Source: Ceratotherium simum simum
Taxonomy: Eukaryota > Chordata > Mammalia > Perissodactyla > Rhinocerotidae
Reading direction: 5' to 3'
NCBI RefSeq assembly: GCF_000283155.1
Contig: NW_004454175.1
Coordinates: 407,111-471,110, forward strand
Length of the DNA: 64,000 nt
This document shows, piece by piece, positions 34,631 through 46,678 of the stretch (positions are counted from its first letter, which is position 1; every line of letters begins with the position of its first letter). The notes under the pieces are model-generated. The model did not search any database. It saw only the letters and a program-made list of their open reading frames with translations, and was not told where the DNA came from. The position numbers were made by a program, and so were the translations under genes.

Positions 34631-35184
34631 TGTTACCACCCGAGAGGGTTGTCTGCCTGCCGCAAGACATGCCAATATTTGAGAGGCAAGGTGGGAGGAT
34701 AGAAACGATTTTTATTACAGCTTGCTAGCAAGAGAGAAGATGGCTGACTAATGTCGGAAAGAACTATCTTATAGAACAAAGACTACAGGCCAGTTATTTA
34801 GGGGGCTGCTCTCCTGGTGGGGCAGACATCTGGTCTTCAGGTGGGGCAGACATCTGGTCTTAGTTCCCGATAATCTTTTGTCTGACTGGATATGCATCAG
34901 AGACAGGAGCAACACCCTATACCTGGATTTTTCAGTTGTCATTGATGATGGCTACCAGCATAAACCTTCCGCCCAGGGGTCATCACATTCCTAAGGAACA
35001 CAAAAGAACAAAGTTATCAACTTATTGCATCTGGGAGGGGCCATAAAACCTACAGAGCATGTATATCTCCTGGAGGGTGCATATCCAGCTGGATTAGTTA
35101 ATCAGAGGTCATTAAAAGTTACAATATGGTTTCTTCTCTACAATATGGCTTCCCTTATGTCAAACTTGTGTTGAGCCAGTATCA
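34631..35184 (-). repeat. Solo LTR, class I-like, second family, abutting copy B
   Basis: Reverse-complement termini are TGATACTGGC...GGTGGTAACA; 554 bp. A polyadenylation-like AATAAA in antisense (GATTTTTATTACAGC) lies near 34710. A perfect 22-bp direct repeat sits at 34816-34837 and 34840-34861, resembling a duplicated U3 enhancer. The right flank is GTTC (35185-35188); its matching left target is the GTTC/GTCC that now carries copy B. Its sequence is unlike copies A and B. The family name is unknown to me. Confidence 0.7.
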
Positions 35185-35188
35185 GTTC

Positions 35189-36194
35189 AGGGCTCCATGA
35201 CTGCAATACTCTCTAGAATTGACGTGCTTGGAAAGAGACATGTTTTAGTAATGGGTCAAGAGAAGGGATGTGTTCACCTAACATGGACCTTGGGTCATGG
35301 TTTATATATGTAATAAAGTGATCTAGGTGAAATTTATCTAACAATTTAAAAATTATTTGAAGAGGAAAATATAGAAAGGAACTGGGATAAGCATGGTGAT
35401 GCCGCACAGGTATTCAGCTGTAGAGTGTTATCTAGAACCCACTAACCCGGACTTTGGGAAAAATAGAGAAGTTGGCTGAAGCACAGGGCTAGACCACACC
35501 CCTGTGGGTGTAGAAGGAGTTTCCCTTCAAGGGAATGGATGCTCCATTCATCTTGAAAGAGGCTAATCCTGAGGTAAAAAAGAATGAGGCCTCAGGAGGT
35601 AGATCTCAGACAGCTAGAGGGAAGACAAATCTTTCTCTCTATAAGGCCAGGGTTCGGTTTGGTCCACACCCTAAGGCAGGGAGAGGTCTGGAGTTTTCTG
35701 GCCTTAGGGGGTAGATTGGGAATGAAGATGGGAGTGAGGCAGTAGGGGGGCCTCTTAGAGACCCCAGAGTGGATCTGAGGGACGTTTTAATGTTCTCTGC
35801 ATTTGGAGCTTTCCTTTTATTAATCCTTTTCATAAACTTCCATAAATTTACCCTAGACAAATGTTATGGCCTGGTCTCTGCAGTGCTCTGGGCAATTAGG
35901 AGAGAGCTGGCCCAAGCTTCGAGTGAAATCGTCAAGGAGAGAGCCGTTCCCCATTCCCCTCTAATCAGAGTAGAAGTAGTGGTGATAGCCATTGGCCATG
36001 GACAGCACGGTTATAGGCAACTGAGACATCAGAGTGGAGGCCAGACAGGGAGGCCAACATGGAGGCCTCCAAGGGGCTTGTTTCTGCACACAGGTGAGAC
36101 AGCCTAGGACCCTGCTAGGAATAGCTGGGAAGTGCGTCCTGAGGGGCTAACTTACAGCTCAATGGCTGATAGGGCCTGTGCCATTATAATTTGG
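35189..36194. other. Unclassified stretch right of the LTR pair
   Basis: Repeat-like wording, such as GAACCCACTAACCCGGACTT and GAGGCCAACATGGAGGCCTC, could be a worn ERV interior or another old repeat. A minus-strand frame of 73 codons at 35639-35860 is Pro/Ser-rich, and a plus-strand frame of 112 codons is at 35769-36107. Neither contains a motif I recognise as gag, pol or env. Confidence 0.3.
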
Positions 36195-36395
36195 GTTATG
36201 CGTATGTTCTCTCACTTAATGCTCCTGGCAAAACTATGAGTTGGTTGGTTTATAGCTATTTCACAGGTGAGCATAACATGATTTAAAGAGGTCACAGAAC
36301 TTGTTCAAAGTTACAGCTTCAAATGGCACAGCAAAGATTTTAACCCAGGTCTGACTCCAAATCCCAGGTCCTTTCCACTCTGTTACCCTGTCGCT
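36195..36395 (-). repeat. MIR SINE
   Basis: A reverse-complement MIR: CTCTCACTTAATGCTCCTGG, CTATTTCACAGGTGAGCAT, ATTTTAACCCAGGTCTGACT and CCTTTCCACTCTGTTACCCT. Confidence 0.8.
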
Positions 36396-36426
36396 TCCAG
36401 GATTAAGGAGGTTGCAAATCCTGTAT

Positions 36427-36709
36427 CTATCTTAGTAATTTTTTTTGGGGGGGGGGGGGGGGGGGAGGAAGATTGGCCCTGAGCCAACATCTGCCAATCC
36501 TCCTCTTTTTGCTGAGGAAGCCTGGCCCTGGGCTAACATCCATGCCCATCCCTCTCCACTTCATATGGGACACTGCCACGGCATGGCTTGACAAGCACTG
36601 CGTTGGTGCGCGCCTGGGATCCGAACCGGCGAATCCTGGGCCGACGCAGCGGAGCGCGGGCACTTAACCACTTGTGCCACTGGGCTGGCCCCTATCCTAG
36701 TAGTTTTTA
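36427..36709 (-). repeat. ERE-type SINE ending in a G19 run
   Basis: The body is about 36445-36691, reverse complement, with GATTGGCCCTGAGCCAACAT and GGGCTAACATCCATGCCCAT, ending at the head CCACTGGGCTGGCCC. The flank CTATCTTAGTAATTTTTT (36427-36444) matches CTATCCTAGTAGTTTTTA (36692-36709) with three mismatches. Where other copies have an A/T-rich tail, this one has 19 uninterrupted Gs at 36447-36465. Confidence 0.92.
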
Positions 36710-37309
36710 AGGTTGAGGTAAGAACTAGAAAATTGGTCTCTGAGAAATGTAAAGTTCTACCACATTGCTATAGAACTATACAGCTTTAGACTGGAGGGAA
36801 TGCTCATATCCATTATTTGGTCCCATTCCTTCATGTCAAGGTTGAGGAACAGAGGCTGGCCAAAGCCACCTAGGGGTGGTTCCAGAACTGTAACCAGAAC
36901 TCTATTCCTACATCCTAATCGTCCTAATCCATGCCCTTTTATGTGTAATAAAAGAAAAGCATTCGAGATTGGTTTCATATATCTTTGAGAAGCAATGTTG
37001 GCCTTTGATGTCCTCCATTTCTGTGATCAACACCTCATCCACATGAGGTACCTCTGCCTTCACGTCCTGCTTTCAGCCAGTTGTCATTTAACATCTAAAG
37101 GGAGATTAGCTAATAAGAAAAATACTAGCTTATAATACTTTTAACCCTTCAAACTCTCTTTATAGGAACCTTTGCTTTTAATTGGAAGCTATTAACAGTT
37201 TCTGAATCCAAGAAAATATACTTTATAATGAGAGAATTACAAGCAGTAGAGCAGTCTATTCTGGGCAGGTGTTCCTCGTATAATTGGACTCATCGATCTA
37301 CTTCTGAGG
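36710..37309. other. Unassigned stretch
   Basis: Nothing gene-like. Part of 36800-36900 (CCATTCCTTCATGTCAAGGT, then GGCCAAAGCCACCTAGGGG) may be a worn MIR. Confidence 0.4.
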
Positions 37310-37520
37310 TTGTGCTGGGGAGCAGGAAGGCCTTTGCTCAAATCCCTAATCTTCTACTTACTCATTACTTATATGACCTTAGGAAAGTCACTTGACCTTC
37401 CCAAATCTCAGTAATCTGCTCTGTAAAAAATAGTATTAATAACGTTTACCTCAGGGTAGTGAGAATTATATGAATGTGTTAGGTAATATGCCTAAAATAG
37501 CTGCTTAATAAATGTAACAT
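37310..37520 (+). repeat. MIR SINE
   Basis: GCTCAAATCCCTAATCTTCT, GACCTTAGGAAAGTCACTTG, CTGCTCTGTAAAAAATAGT and TAGCTGCTTAATAAATG follow MIR order through to the 3' end. Confidence 0.82.
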
Positions 37521-38224
37521 TCCTTTCTCTCCTCTCTTAGAGCTCACGTGAAGGCCCTTTGTGAAGAGCTGTGTCTATTGCAAACCCAGTTCTTACCCTA
37601 GTTCCAGTTGTTTCTTTCCCCATGTAATATTTTATTTCTTATTTGCACAGGAGGAAATAGAAGTCTAGGGTTAGACAGAATGCCCTGGTTTATGGCTTCG
37701 TTACACCTCCCCCAGTGTGAGTTCCTGATAATCTGCTGCTAGGGTGACAATCTGTCCCAGTTTGCCCAGCACTGAGGGGTTTTCCAGGGCAAGAGACTGC
37801 AGTGCTAAAACTAGGAAAGTCTCAGGCAAACTGGACGAATTGGTCACGCCACCTATGCATCTACATCAAAGATACAGCCTTCACTGCTTTTCTAGGGATG
37901 AATACCCCTGGACTCCCATACTTCTGTTCTTGGTAAGGCGGTAAGAACAGTGATTATTCTGTGCCTGTATCAACAAGGGAGACCTTGTTCTAACTGGCAG
38001 GGATAGGGAGAATGAACCTCAAACAAAATTGCTGACCAGACATTTTAATTCCATTGAGCTGCCCCAAATTTTATTTTGGGTGTTTTACTTACAGAAATCA
38101 TCATCATCATCACTATTTTTTGGCCATTTAGAGAGTAGCAAAGAATAAAAGTTTCTGAATCTAACTTTCTGTTTGGCTAACTTTCATTTTTATGCAAAAT
38201 TAAAATTTTGTTGTTAGATAGGAT
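37521..38224. other. Unassigned stretch
   Basis: No repeat or exon was recognised. A short (ATC)n run, TCATCATCATCATCA, lies near 38100. Confidence 0.4.
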
Positions 38225-39015
38225 TCTAATCATTAGGGAAATGCAAATAAAAACTACGATGAGGTACCACCTCACACCCATTAGGATGGCCACTATTAAA
38301 CAAAAGGAAAATAACAAGTGTTGGGGAAGATGCAGAGAAATTGGAACCCTTGGGCACTGTTGGTGAGAATGTAACATGGTACAGCTGCTATGGAAAACGG
38401 AAAGACCATTCCTCAAAAAATTAAAAATAGAATTACCATATGATCCAGCAATTCCATTTCTGAGTATATACCCAAAAGAACTGAAAGCAGGGTCTCGAAG
38501 ACGTATCTGTACACCCATATTCATAGCAGCGTTATTCACAATAGCTAAAGCATGGAAGCAACCCAAATGTCCATGAAAGATGAATGAATAAGTAAAATGT
38601 GGTATATACATGCAATGGAATATTATTCAGCCTCGGAAAGGAAGGACATTCTGACACATGCTACAGCATGAATGAACCTTGAGGACATTATGCTAACTGA
38701 AATAAGTCAATCACAAAAAAGACAAATACTATATAATTCCACTTATATGAGGTACTTGGAGTAGTCAAAATCTTAGAGACATAAAGTAAAATGGTGATTT
38801 CTAGGGGGTGATGGGAGGACGGAATGGGGAGTTATTGTTTAATGGGTATCGAGTTTCAGTTTTACAAGATGAAAAGAGTTATGGAGAAGGATGGTGGTGA
38901 TGGTTTCACCACACTATGAATGTATTTAATACCACTGAGCTGTACACTTAAAAATGGTTAAGATGGTAAATTTTATATTATGTGTATTTTACCACAGTAA
39001 ATAAAGGGAAAAAAT
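38225..39015 (+). repeat. L1 3' end (ORF2 C-terminus and 3' UTR)
   Basis: Opens with GAAATGCAAATAAAAACTAC and runs through the ORF2 C-terminal coding remnant, where [13 protein letters not shown] can still be read near 38590-38640. The 3' UTR ends TACACTTAAAAATGGTTAAG...ACCACAGTAAATAAAG. It is 5'-truncated and has stops in the ORF2 part. It is better preserved than the L1 at 0.9 kb. Confidence 0.9.
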
Positions 39016-40650
39016 AGATGGGATTGTTATATTACCAAAAAGATTCTATTGCCTGTGCTGCCTCCTCCAATTCTAGGCAGTCACCTCTTTTTGATCACTA
39101 CAGTGGTGAATAATTTCTCATATTGCAGATGGGGAGATTTAGGTACAAAGGAGTCCACTTTGTGCTGTTGGAATCACTGCCAGGAAAATAGTTTCACTAG
39201 ACTGATGGCTTCTTAAGGATGCTGGAGGAACTTAGGAATTGCTTATAGATGTTTGGCCTCTTTATAAATGAGATAGAAACTATCTGAGAGTCAACGGTTT
39301 AGAGTTTTTATAACTCATTTTCAAGTCTTTCCATTTTCTGGGTCAATTCCCTCTTTAGACAGGCCAGTATGGGCAAGGCTGGATAAAAGGGAGATCTTGG
39401 ATGAGGGGTAGCTATACTTTCCTTAGTATTTCATGTCAGTGATTCAGGTAACTTCATTGTGCTCCTGGGAACCAAGGCAATGCAGATACTAACGCAAGAG
39501 TTCACTTGAGAAACAGAAAGCACACTGGAAGTAGATGGTTTCAGCAAATTCTCAGAAGTCAATATTTAAACAGTTCCTTTTTACACATACCCAACTGGGG
39601 GCCTTGATGTTGGACCGGTGGCCTATATCATTTACTGACCTGAAAGATTTGTGTAAAGACAATTCCAATCATCAACAACAAAGATTAAGATACATAAAAT
39701 GCTGTCAGGGATGGCTAGGATTTTTCAGAAATACATTACTGAGAAATTGATGTCCTGAGTTTGATCAATAACAGCAATACGTGTGAATGCTTCTGCACCC
39801 CCTTATTAAAACTGCTGAACTGGGTCTGGGAAACAAATCTATTTCAAACCACTCAGTGTTAGAAAAGTCTTTCCCAGGTCTCTGTCAATCCTGCATGATG
39901 CTCCATGTGCCCCAGGGCTATCTCTATTTTGGACAGTGCCATCTTGGAGTTATAGATCATCGGTGTCCCAGGCTTGGGTGATGCATTGCTCTGATGTGTC
40001 AGAACAACAGCTGGTTCAGTTTCTCTATGCCGAAGCCCAGCAACAGCTGACTGCTATGATGGATTACATGCACGGTGCAGCCTATCGCTGTAATACATCA
40101 AGACACAGTACTGATTTGAAGGTGAATTAGTCAAAAGATGGAGTTCCTGCAAGCTCCAAACCTAAGGAAAGGAATCCTGTTTAATTATAGAACGAAAGAC
40201 AAAGTAGCTGGCATGAGGCTTAGTGACTGTCAAATGCAGGGCTATTTCTAAGAGAGAATTCACATTAAGTGTGCAGCATTACCAGATGAGGTTTGATCGT
40301 TGCTCTGCTTTCTCGAGGCGTGATTCACATCCTCCATCAGCACACCACCCCCACCAGAGCAGCTGGACTGCAGTTGGCACATACTTTTTCCATGTGTCTC
40401 TGTAGAGACTTTCTAAATCCAGCCCTACTATAAACAACCAGAATTCCTCTGTCCTAAGTTCAACAACTCTTTCCATCTCTCTTTCCTTGTATCCGTTTGC
40501 TCCAAATCCACACAGAACAGACTGAAACTATAAAATGATGAAATCTGTGCCACTCTGCCTCACATGAGGCGATTGAGCCCTTTGACAGTCATTCACTCAA
40601 TTATTCATTCAATAAGTATAGATTGAGCATTGAACTTAAGATGTTTCAAT
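39016..40650. other. Unassigned stretch
   Basis: No repeat was recognised. Overlapping plus-strand frames at 39535-40130 read like ordinary protein in places (for example QQLVQFLYAEAQQQLTAMM near 40010), but no family is recognised and no splice borders fit. CATTCACTCAATTATTCATT near 40590 is a common repeat tail. Confidence 0.35.
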
Positions 40651-40654
40651 TGCA

Positions 40655-41040
40655 TATAATTCAAAAAACCTGCAGTGGTTAAAAAGGAAGGACATTTATT
40701 AGTTCACATAATGATATGTCCAGAAGAGGCAGTCCCAGGGTAGAATAATGCTGTGGCTCAGTGACACTATCAAAGATCCAAGTTCTTTCCATCTTTATGG
40801 TCTACCATCTGGCTTTTGTCTTTAGGCCTTTGTCTTCATGGTTGCAAGATGGCTGCTGCAGTTCCAGCTATCACACGTAGACATAATAACATTGAGCAGA
40901 GGAAGAGACAGAAGAAGGGGTATTCCCTCAAATTCTTAAGAGTGAGAAAAGCTTTTTCAGAAGCCCACATCAGACTTCTGCTGAAGCCTCATTGGCCAGA
41001 ATTGTGCCCTTTTACCATGTCCAAACCATCACTGGTAAGG
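40655..41040. repeat. Common mammalian repeat, family unnamed
   Basis: The pattern TTAAAAAGGAAGGACATTTATTAG, CATGGTTGCAAGATGGCTGC, CTCATTGGCCAGAATTGTGC is shared with pieces at 46.9 and 58.1 kb. Frames inside it are not genes. Confidence 0.5.
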
Positions 41041-41960
41041 AGAAAAAGGCCACCATGAACAGACTAGACCCTGTCCCGCCAAAGTACACGGCTGCTTGGC
41101 AGAGGGAATAAAATTGAGGTTTTGAAGAAAAGGAAGATGATGAGAAGGCATTTGCTGTTCAGAGGGCAATTGATGGTGTCGGCTACAGGCTTCTAGCTCT
41201 GAAGAAAACGTGAACCTTTCTTTGATCCTTGGGAGCCTCCAGAGGCCAGATTGTGGTGGACGAGTGATGCACCGTTCAGATCACCCTTCAGGAATAAAAA
41301 CCTTGTTCTACCAGCTTCTGAAGAGCGCCACTGTCAGCTCTCTGCAGAAGAAACCTGCCTTGCTCAAGGTCGTGCTCTTTCCAGGATCAGCCTGCATCCA
41401 CGGTAGAAATGCCTGCACCCCTGGTTCCACTTGGGACAACTCTGAAGGGCCCTCCCCGTTTCAGGGCTCCTGGTGAGTAAGGACTTCCTTGTGCCTGCAT
41501 CACAGCTCAAGGTCTGTTGCTCAGTCCTGCTTCCTCCCATCCACAGGCGGTGATCCCAAGAGCGCTCCATGTTAACTATTCTTCTTGCTGATCTCCATTT
41601 CAGAGTTTGCTTTTTGGAAAATCTGCAATAAAGGTTTTCTGACCTTAACAGTCACTTCAGACTCTGTAACATGGAGCTACCCAGAGAGGTGGCTGTTTTT
41701 CTGTGCCAGACACTCAGTAATTTGGAATATCTTAAATAGGTAGCTGAGTCCTGGACCCACCGAAGATTCTAATCTGCTAAGAAGACTCTTCTCAACCCCC
41801 AATAATAGCACTTTCTTATTCACTTTAGCTTCCTGAGGAAGTATAAAATGTGATGACTCATTTGAGCCTAGAGATTGGTCAGAATTATAGCTGTGTTTCT
41901 GCTGTTGTTGTGAGCAGAAGTGGATCAACAAATAGGTTATTGCCAATGTGGCATGTCATG
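41041..41960. other. Unassigned stretch with poly(A)-signal-like site
   Basis: The wording at 41290-41640 (GCAGAAGAAACCTGCCTTGC, CTGCAATAAAGGTTTTCTGA) looks like an old repeat or transcript tail with an AATAAA at 41625-41630. No gene is assigned. Confidence 0.35.
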
Positions 41961-41971
41961 AAAGTGCTCTT

Positions 41972-42110
41972 ATCCTTGCTACTCAAAGCAGGGTCCACGG
42001 ACCTGCAGCATCGACATCACTGCAGAGTTCGTCAGAAATGCAGAATCCATGCCACACCCCCAGATCCACTGAATCAGAATCTGATTTTAACAGGTGACTC
42101 ACACGCACTA
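41972..42110. repeat. MER5-family hAT MITE
   Basis: CTACTCAAAGCAGGGTCCAC, GAAATGCAGAATCCATGCC, CACTGAATCAGAATCTGATT and TAACAGGTGACTCAC match the MER5-like non-autonomous DNA transposon wording. The far terminus is missing. Confidence 0.75.
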
Positions 42111-43125
42111 CTCTCCTATCTTCCCTCCCACAGCTAAGCAAAGATATTTCCCCCATTTAGTTACCACATGCCCCAAATTTCTATAACTATGGTTATTACT
42201 CTGGGGTTTGGATACGTGAAAAATATTATAAATGCTCTGAGGGGCTAACATATGCAATCACTAACAGTTTGATTGGAATTAGTTTATGTTATTACAAGTA
42301 CTATAAGCTTCTTGTGTACCAAATCTGTGCAAGGCCTTACGTTTTGTCAGGCTTTTCTCTACCTCAGGAGCATCCAAAGCCAGTGGACCACCTCATGAAG
42401 AAGGAAGGGGCTAGACAAAAGGCCGGAGGGCGGAAAGGTGATGTGGGATGTTCCAAAGTCAAAGTACACAATTTCACTCAAGGACAGAAAAGTCTTTGAT
42501 GCTTCTCATTGGTTTAATCTCCAGCCGTGAACTCCTAACCACAAGCACCTCTCGGCCCATGAGGGCCTGCAGCTTTCTGCTTGTTTGACCATCAAGACGT
42601 ATTGAAGGAAGCAGATCTTGGGCCAAGTACTCACTGACACCCTGTTCCAGGGAAGGCATCCAAGGGTATCTGGCAGGGGAAACAGGTAAAGTGACTGCAG
42701 TTAAGCTCTGCAAGAGATAGTAAACATTCAACAGAGAAGCAGAACAATCCTGTTGCTACCAGCTGTTTATCAGGATCACAATGCTGGCCTCTGGAACGGA
42801 GCCACTGCCCTGCCTCACAGGGATGATGCAGAGGAGTGCCAATGCAGGAAGGTCAAGGTGATGGCACTGAACACTTGCCAGAGGGAGGCAGGGGCTGGAG
42901 GGCTCCGGGAACAGTCTCTAGAAACCTCAGTGAGGGCGTGGTCAATCACAGGTACAAGAAATCTCCTGCCAACTGAAGGCTCACTAGGACATACGCCACT
43001 GTGAAGAGACAATGCATTTCTGGGGTCCCTCACTTCTTGGCATCCTTGGATCTTGAGGGTCTTGATTCTTGGATCCTTGCTGTACTCTCCAATGAATGGT
43101 GATACCAACACTGAAAGTAAGTCAC
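42111..43125. other. Unassigned stretch with a protein-like minus frame
   Basis: A minus-strand frame at 42474-42731 (85 codons) reads like real protein in its middle (SEYLAQDLLPSIRLDGQTSR) and has an acceptor-like CTATCTCTTGCAG before it. I recognise no family, so it is not called as a gene. Frames on both strands at 42.75-43.17 kb look like chance. Confidence 0.3.
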
Positions 43126-43175
43126 TTTGTCTTAGTTTCCTCATCTGTAAAACGGGGATAACAAATCTCACTCTG
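43126..43175 (+). repeat. Short MIR core fragment
   Basis: TTAGTTTCCTCATCTGTAAA followed by CGGGGATAACAAATC is the MIR core only. Confidence 0.65.
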
Positions 43176-45275
43176 ACGTAAGGTTCTGAAAAAGTAAAAT
43201 CTTAGGAAGGAATTGAAAAATTATGATATAAGGTCTTATTTTTCCATTAGTAGGAAGGAAGTTAGCAGGATGGGCAGCAAGGAAAGAGGGTTATTGTTGG
43301 TAAGTTAGGAAGTAGTAACATTAATCCCAAATAGAGGGACCCCAAGCATTGTGGCATCTGAAGAATGTTAGAGATAAGTCAGGGGCCCTGGTGCCTTCTA
43401 TCTTACTGTTTCACCTTCTGTTGTATATTGACTTCACCAGCCGCTCCAAGATGACCTACTTCTACATCTAGCCAATGAGAAGAGAGAGGGAAGGACATGC
43501 TTCTTCTTTTTAAGGGCTTAGCCTGTAAATTGCATTCACCAATTCTACTCACATCTCACTGGCCAGAACTTACTCACGTGGCCATCTTTACCTGCAAGAG
43601 AGGATGAGAAATGTAGTCTTTTTTCTCTTTTGATGGCCATGAGTCCATCAAAAACAAGAGGTTCTCTGATGTTGAGAGAGAAAGGGAAAAGTGATATTGG
43701 GGAACAGAGAGCAGCTGCTGCCGATGCAGCACACTTCAGAGCAGTGAGACGGTATGAGAAACAACCACAGAGGGAAGAAAAGCACGTCCTCCTCAGCATT
43801 CCTCTCTTTCAATAGCTCCTAACTAGGATCCAAATCTGGGTGACAGGCCTCTCTTTTATTTTGAGTCCAAATAAATTCCTTGGAAGAATTCATTCCTTTC
43901 TATATTTAGAATGGTGGAAAAACCCTACTCTTCTAAAACAATGCTAACATCAAAGTAACATTATTTCTAAATGATGAGTGAAAAATTCCCAGGGGACAGG
44001 ACAAGATGCTCTTAGAACTGAATTGGTAGTCCATGAGGTTGGTTGAGAATTTGAAAGTAACTGCTACTTCTTCCTCTTTTAATTGCTCTCAGAAGGAGGA
44101 AAATGGAAATGAGTGCTTATCTCCTTAAGTTTATTGCTTAAGCAATAAGCATGTTGCAAGACCAATAGACACCACTCCTGAGTTACAAGACTCTAAATTT
44201 TGAGTATGGTTGGTGGTCCACACTAAAGCTAACAGTCCTGGTAAGAGGGTTTCTAGGGAGTGGCAATTTGGGGAATCTGACACTTGCCCATGGGCAAGCC
44301 AGCAAGCGAAGGCAGCAGGATTAACACAGAGGTTCTAAAGAAGATATTGGCAATTAGCTTCGAGACAGATGTCACTTACATTGCTGTGCACAACAGGAAG
44401 AATGATACAAAACAACATGATTAATAACCAACGGGTGCTGAATCACTAGGGGCCCTTACACACACTTCATAAAGACTAACAAAAGCTTTCCCTGTTAAGT
44501 AATGCAGATTTAGCCATGAATGTTACTTGGTGTGTCCTTTGCTGCAGCAACACATCGCTCTATTGTTGTTGGAGATTTTGCAGGGGAGATGAAGCTGGGG
44601 GAGAAACAAAAGAGATACAGAAAGAGGCAGATGAATATTTGAGTTTTTATGTTTGGCTCGTAAAGACAGCATATATGGGTCAAGTATGGAAGTATGCAAA
44701 GTAAGGATAAAGACGCTGGGTTATTGGCAGGGAGGGAGAGAAGATGGCAATTATTGAAGCTATTTCATCCTCTCTGGCTATCTTTTAGAGCACCATTCTG
44801 AATACTAAATGAATTTCCATAACACACCCATAGTTTTTCCTGCTTCTCATCAGCTTATATTGTATAAGTTAGGGGACTCATGAAGAATAAATATTACACC
44901 AAGGTAAAAAAACAATTATTGTGGAAACAGCAAAAAACCATAGGTCATTTGATGAATTTCCAGGGGAATGACATAAGTGGGTTGTGCCTAACCACTTGAT
45001 CATACCGCCTGTTGTATCTCTCATCAGTGAGCAGCGTCTTGCCCTAAGAGTCAGTCTTGCTCATACGACTATTTTGGGATTTGATCTTAGCCCTTCCTAT
45101 CTTTCCAAGCTCCAAGGCATATACAAAATTTAACACAAACTTAAAGACTCTAGGAGGCTGGAGGTGGGACGCTGCTACTCTTGCTTCCATAAGGGAAGAT
45201 AGGCTGATAGAATAGAAGCAAACATTCCCAAGGATTCTATATCTCTCTTTACTCCTCTCCCTCCTCCCACATTGA
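43176..45275. other. Unassigned stretch
   Basis: No repeat or exon was recognised. Frames up to 84 codons show no domain. Confidence 0.4.
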
Positions 45276-45279
45276 AAGG

Positions 45280-45720
45280 GCACTGACATGTGTCAGACTC
45301 TCGGGAGACGGAATTGAATAAGCTGTCATTCATGTCCTCGGCGTGCTCAGTCAAATGGAGAAGACAGACCCATAAACAAACAAATTACAATATCCTGAGT
45401 GATGGGCAGAAGGAACCATGTACAGAATGTTCTGAAAGCACAGAGGATAGATTGACAGAAAGGCTGAACTAAATGTCCCTGGAAGTGACATTTGGTGGAA
45501 TTTTAAAGTACAAGTAGGAATTTTCTGGGTGACTAAGGAGTGAGAGGCCCCTTCTGGGAAGAAGGAACAGCAAGTGAAAAGGTTTAGAGGCTTGAAATAG
45601 CAAGATGCATGTAGGGAGCATCAGATGGGTCACTGAGAATCCAGGCAGGACATGAATGGAAGAGAAGTTGCAAATGAGGCTGGAAAGGGACCTTGACCTC
45701 TGCTAAGGAGTCTGGTGTTT
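45280..45720 (+). repeat. Ancient GA-rich repeat, copy 4
   Basis: AAGACAGACCCATAAACAAA, CTGGGAAGAAGGAACAGCAA, GTGAAAAGGTTTAGAGGC and GCTGGAAAGGGACCTTGACC are upstream stations of the family seen at 20.5 and 23.6 kb. Confidence 0.5.
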
Positions 45721-46678
45721 TGTGTGTGTGTCTTTTTTAATCTTATAGGTGATAGGATTGTGGGGAGGGAGAAGGTAGGGCTGACAGAGTCCCTGAGCAG
45801 TGGCAGTGGCTGCTCAATTCCTGTCTCATCACACTGGGGATCTCAGCAAGTCACAGAAGGGGGGCGTTGAGGACAGAGAGGTGTGAGAGTGGCAAACAGT
45901 TTGGAGTTCTAGAGAGAGAAGTAGGTGGCCACTGGCCTAGTGACTCAGAGAGCAGTTGCTATGTACATTATTTGGGGTCCAGCAGAAAGTGGAATCCATT
46001 CCAGAAGGTTCAGGTGAAGAGACCTATATAAGGCACTACCTCAGAGGTGTGAGTGGGCAAGGGATATTGAGGCACTCAGAGACTAGCCACAGCAGGAACT
46101 ACTCCTTGGACCGAAGAGGTGAGGGAAGCCTGCCATTGTCAGAGCCCAGTGAAGGCAGAGGCTGCCAGGAGGAACTGTAGTTGGGGAGAGACAGAATTCC
46201 TGCCAGAGACATGACCCAGAGACATGACTCCTAGGATGGGGTGGGGGAAGAAAACCCCCTCTCTCTCTTCAGGTGTTTGATTCCCTGCTGGTGCCTCCAC
46301 TGGCCAAACCCAACCAGAGCCCGCTGATAAGAATGTCCAGGTGGTGGAATTCATAGGGTCCTCCTCCCAGAGCCCAGGGAAAGGCAAAGAAGAGTGAGGA
46401 ATAGAGCTGGGTAGGGCCTGGGGGCAAATAGAGAACAGACAGTTCATAGTTTACATGCTGTTTTCCCCAAAGACACTTGGGGATGGGGAACTGACTCTGA
46501 AGGTCATCCTGGCCCCTTTCTTTTGTTGTCAATTAATCCCATACAATATCTGTTTTAATCTTTTTGTTTGACAGACCCCTTTGAGAATCTGATGGAAATG
46601 ATAGGCCCTCTCCCCAGGAAAAAAAAAAATCACATATGGAGGAAATTTGTGTTCAATTTATACATTTTCTAGGACCTT
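45721..46678. other. Unassigned stretch
   Basis: GC-richer unique DNA with overlapping minus-strand frames of 87-102 codons at 46139-46532 and no known motif. Confidence 0.4.

Noticed and set aside
35639..35860. Pro/Ser-rich minus frame considered as retroviral gag
   Set aside because: No zinc knuckle, major homology region or other gag landmark; too short to support the call.
39936..40130. Plus frame with QQLVQFLYAEAQQQL wording
   Set aside because: Looks protein-like but matches no family I know, and neighbouring frames do not connect by plausible splice sites.
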